Assembly: GCF_003429005.1 (NCBI RefSeq)
Contig: NZ_QVQV01000006.1
Location: 581,649 to 645,648 of the forward strand
Direction of reading: 5' to 3'
Length of the DNA stretch: 64,000 nt
Origin: Paraburkholderia sp. DHOC27
GTDB lineage: Bacteria > Pseudomonadota > Gammaproteobacteria > Burkholderiales > Burkholderiaceae
Shown: positions 63,830 to 64,000 of the stretch, in pieces
How positions within the stretch are numbered: the first letter of the stretch is position 1
How the letters are laid out: every line of letters begins with the position of its first letter
Translations under genes and position numbers: made by a program
The notes under the pieces: generated by a model
What the model was told of the DNA's origin: nothing
Seen by the model: only the letters and a program-made list of their open reading frames with translations
The model's database searches: none

Positions 63830-64000
63830 ATGAAGGTTCAAACTCTATCGGCTCGCACCGCACGTGCGCTGACATTTATCGGCCTGAGCGTAACAGCAGT
63901 CTCGGCCTTTGCCGCCGACTCGTTTGTGGTTCGCGACATCCGGCTCGAAGGGCTGCAGCGCATCGAACCGAACACGGTCTTCTCCTATCTGCCCATCAAG
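63830..64000 (+). CDS. bamA: BamA/YaeT outer-membrane assembly protein homologue, N-terminal fragment
   Basis: 57 codons before the window ends. Signal peptide (about 1-29, ending VSAFAAD) followed by the start of the first POTRA domain, VVRDIRLEGLQRIEPNTVF, the typical BamA signature. BamA inserts beta-barrel proteins into the outer membrane. The upstream gene is an unrelated small protein and not rseP, which usually precedes bamA, so this may be a second copy. No strong ribosome site is seen. Confidence 0.7.
   Translation, partial: MKVQTLSARTARALTFIGLSVTAVSAFAADSFVVRDIRLEGLQRIEPNTVFSYLPIK

Overview
The window is a 64-kb stretch of high-GC chromosome from a beta-proteobacterium, most likely Paraburkholderia or a close Burkholderia relative. 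The signs are the protein families (intracellular PHA depolymerase with a cysteine nucleophile, DUF1841, a soluble RnfB without membrane anchor, a Burkholderia-type trimeric porin), the strong G/C preference at third codon positions, and an intergenic hairpin element at 34608-34686 that resembles dispersed repeats of these genomes. It reads as core chromosome: I see no insertion sequence, prophage, CRISPR array, tRNA or rRNA.

Layout. 0.2-2.4 kb: ubiC, a hypoxanthine/uracil-DNA glycosylase and a spermidine-synthase-like protein with overlapping stops and starts. 2.7-4.5 kb: a DUF3311/sodium-solute symporter pair (MctP type). 4.8-11.3 kb: a FUSC-type membrane protein (+), then a minus-strand run of VOC protein, transaldolase, BenE-type permease, and the MoxR ATPase/VWA pair. 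11.7-12.5 kb: two small cytochromes c ending at a strong terminator. 12.7-14.9 kb (minus): DUF1841, nth and rnfB. 15.2-19.6 kb: a TetR regulator, phaZ and a GH15 glucosidase. 19.9-21.9 kb: two small proteins and a beta-propeller lactonase-like protein. 22.1-26.3 kb: a very large FtsK paralogue with a roughly 740-residue low-complexity linker. 26.5-34.5 kb: META-domain lipoprotein, purT, a small lipoprotein, an MliC-like protein, an acetolactate-synthase-like/aldehyde-dehydrogenase pair, and RhlE. 35-40.8 kb: gluQ, trhO (minus) and dnaE (plus). 40.9-49.1 kb: a lipopolysaccharide core/lipid A export cluster (WaaE-like transferase, msbA, GT4, GT9 heptosyltransferase, O-antigen ligase, GT4). 49.1-54 kb: small proteins, an SnoaL-like secreted protein, rdgC and an OpgC-type acyltransferase. 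54.1-58.8 kb: a porin, then three consecutive genes for papain-fold cysteine proteins, the first fused to an HdeD-like membrane domain. 59-64 kb: trpS, a VOC protein, a PAS/degenerate-GGDEF/EAL protein, a conserved unknown, and the first 57 codons of a BamA homologue at the window edge.

Functionally the clearest groups are envelope biogenesis (LPS core, MsbA, porin, OpgC, BamA), DNA replication and repair (dnaE, nth, rdgC, glycosylase, FtsK) and carbon storage/central carbon metabolism (phaZ, tal, GH15). The best candidates for something undescribed are the HdeD-papain fold/double transglutaminase cluster (55479-58781), the giant FtsK, the out-of-context bamA start, and several coupled micro-ORFs and hairpin or repeat structures between genes. 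All functions are inferred by reading translations; no database search was run, and promoter, operator and hairpin calls are by eye.
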